A DNA stretch of 5,973 nucleotides, taken from the NCBI GenBank assembly GCA_028293725.1, contig JAQGOE010000050.1, positions 1-5,973 of the forward strand. The letters run 5' to 3'. Of this stretch, positions 5,096 through 5,973 are shown one piece after another; position 1 is the stretch's first letter, and the number at the start of each line of letters is the position of its first letter. This DNA comes from Gammaproteobacteria bacterium. Lineage in GTDB: Bacteria > Pseudomonadota > Gammaproteobacteria > Steroidobacterales > Steroidobacteraceae. Under the pieces are notes generated by a model that ran no database searches, was not told the DNA's origin, and saw only the letters and a list, made by a program, of their open reading frames with translations. Both the position numbers and the translations under genes were made by a program.

Positions 5096-5973
5096 ATGAA
5101 AAATGCACAGCAATCGAGTGCCCTGGTATGGCTGCTGACGGCAGCGCTTTGTCTCGCGGGATGTGGGGGTAGCAGCAACAATGGCACCACTGCCTCAACC
5201 TCAGGCACGCAGACGTCGGGTAGTACCAGCGGCTCGGGAAGCACTTCAGGCTCTGGGAGCACGGGCACTGGCACCGGCGGAACTGGAACGGGCACAGGCG
5301 GGACCGGTACTGGTAGCGGTGGCACCGGGACGGGTGGCACAGGAACCGGCACTGGCGGGACGGGCACAGGCGGCTCCGGCTCCGGCGGCACCACAACTCC
5401 CCCGACAGGCTCCCCCACCATCACAACCCAGCCCGCCCCCCAAACCGTAGTGGTAGGCCAACACGCACTATTCAACGTCGTCGCCACCGGCGCGACCAGC
5501 TACCAGTGGTCGAAAAACGGCACCGCCATCAGCGGCGCAACCAACGCGACCTATTACACACTCGCGCTCGCCGCCGGCGACGCCGGAGACTCCTTCACCG
5601 TCGCCGTCTCGAACGCCGCCGGTTCCGTGACCTCGAAAGGCGCGACGGTAAGCATCAATCCCAACACCGATGGCAGTCCGCCAGGGTCCTTCTGGGGTAA
5701 CGCCGCATCACTTCCCGCAGCGACGAACGTCATGACCTTGAGCATCGTCAACGCGACGAACGGCGCCTACCCAGATAGCCAGGTCTTCTGGAGCGTCAAG
5801 GGAAAGACCAGCACCGGTGTGCAGGTCGACGAAACCCACTCCATCGCCGAGGCCCCAACCTACGACATGCCGGCCATCCAGTCCGCCCGCATGTATTTCT
5901 ATATCGCCCCGGACGTGACCAGCATCGGCCAGTCAAACACGAGCTATTTCGACTTCATAGAATTCAACATCGG
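5096..5973 (+). CDS. GH64-family beta-1,3-glucanase lipoprotein with Ig-like domain (3' partial)
   Basis: The frame is open from the ATG at 5096 to the window edge (292 codons, no stop). Residues 1-22 are a signal peptide with lipobox LAG-Cys23. Residues 24-103 are a linker of almost pure Gly/Thr/Ser. Residues 106-188 form a bacterial Ig-like domain: a QPAPQTVVVG entry, the core Trp of SYQWSKNG at 138, and YTLALAAGDAGDSFTVAVSNAAG. From residue 198 the sequence has the N-terminal signature of GH64 (laminaripentaose-producing beta-1,3-glucanase, thaumatin-like fold): FWGNAASLP, IVNATNGAYPDSQVFWSVKG, HSIAEAPTYDMPA, ARMYFYI and YFDFIEFNI. Only about 95 residues of a catalytic region normally several hundred long are visible, and the catalytic acids should lie beyond the window, so activity cannot be judged. 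It follows the GH128 lipoprotein by 100 bp on the same strand. Together they look like a beta-1,3-glucan degradation module at the cell surface. The Ig-like domain is probably a spacer or binding module. Confidence 0.9.
   Translation, partial: MKNAQQSSALVWLLTAALCLAGCGGSSNNGTTASTSGTQTSGSTSGSGSTSGSGSTGTGTGGTGTGTGGTGTGSGGTGTGGTGTGTGGTGTGGSGSGGTTTPPTGSPTITTQPAPQTVVVGQHALFNVVATGATSYQWSKNGTAISGATNATYYTLALAAGDAGDSFTVAVSNAAGSVTSKGATVSINPNTDGSPPGSFWGNAASLPAATNVMTLSIVNATNGAYPDSQVFWSVKGKTSTGVQVDETHSIAEAPTYDMPAIQSARMYFYIAPDVTSIGQSNTSYFDFIEFNI
5165..5392 (+). repeat. Low-complexity Gly/Thr/Ser linker-coding repeat in the GH64 gene
   Basis: About 76 codons following the lipobox Cys encode mostly Gly-Thr and Gly-Ser dipeptides. 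The DNA is made of degenerate GGCACN/GGNACN units. Wobble bases vary freely (Gly as GGC, GGG, GGA or GGT; Thr as ACC, ACG, ACT or ACA), so it is not a homogeneous microsatellite. The variation may protect against slippage while keeping a flexible tether. Confidence 0.85.

Noticed and set aside
5077..5487. Minus-strand frame of Pro-Val repeats opposite the GH64 gene
   Set aside because: It is the reverse complement of the Gly/Thr linker; the plus strand has a signal peptide, Ig-like domain and GH64 motifs in one frame.
1..5973. tRNA, rRNA, insertion sequence or phage attachment site
   Set aside because: No cloverleaf, rRNA-like stretch, transposase motif or terminal inverted repeat with target duplication was seen on either strand.

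Overview
This GC-rich window most resembles a free-living Gram-negative proteobacterium, probably beta- or gammaproteobacterial. The reasons are lipoprotein signal peptides, a hybrid histidine kinase with an HDLRQPLHAL H-box paired with a NarL/FixJ-type regulator, and a candidate sigma-54 promoter. No marker gene is present, so genus or species cannot be given.

Layout. (1) 3-611, plus strand: the 3' part of a low-complexity Asn/Gly/Ala-rich protein with six 15-residue repeats and a lysine-rich tail; its start lies outside the window. (2) 612-805: a convergent intergenic region with two strong GC-rich hairpins, probably terminators for the genes facing each other. (3) 3279-806, minus strand: a two-component operon, with a LuxR-type response regulator first (3279-2653) and, 20 bp later, a six-TM hybrid histidine kinase with its own receiver domain (2632-806). 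(4) 3280-3909: a 630-bp divergent intergenic region rich in inverted repeats, with a close match to a sigma-54 -24/-12 promoter at 3802-3817. (5) 3910-4995, plus strand: a lipoprotein with a Gly/Ser/Thr linker and a GH128 beta-1,3-glucanase catalytic domain. (6) 5096-5973, plus strand, running off the window: a second lipoprotein with a Gly/Thr linker, an Ig-like domain and the start of a GH64 beta-1,3-glucanase domain. It is open to the window edge with no stop codon.

How the parts may work together. The two lipoproteins belong to unrelated glycoside hydrolase families known to attack the same polymer, beta-1,3-glucan (fungal or oomycete walls, laminarin, curdlan, callose). Both appear to be tethered to the cell envelope through long flexible linkers. 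The divergent two-component system is a reasonable candidate regulator of this glucanase module; that link rests only on gene order and on the inverted repeats between the genes. The most notable observations are the surface-tethered glucanase pair next to a sensor system and the sigma-54-like promoter beside a perfect 16-bp palindrome. The repeat protein at the left edge is the least understood gene.
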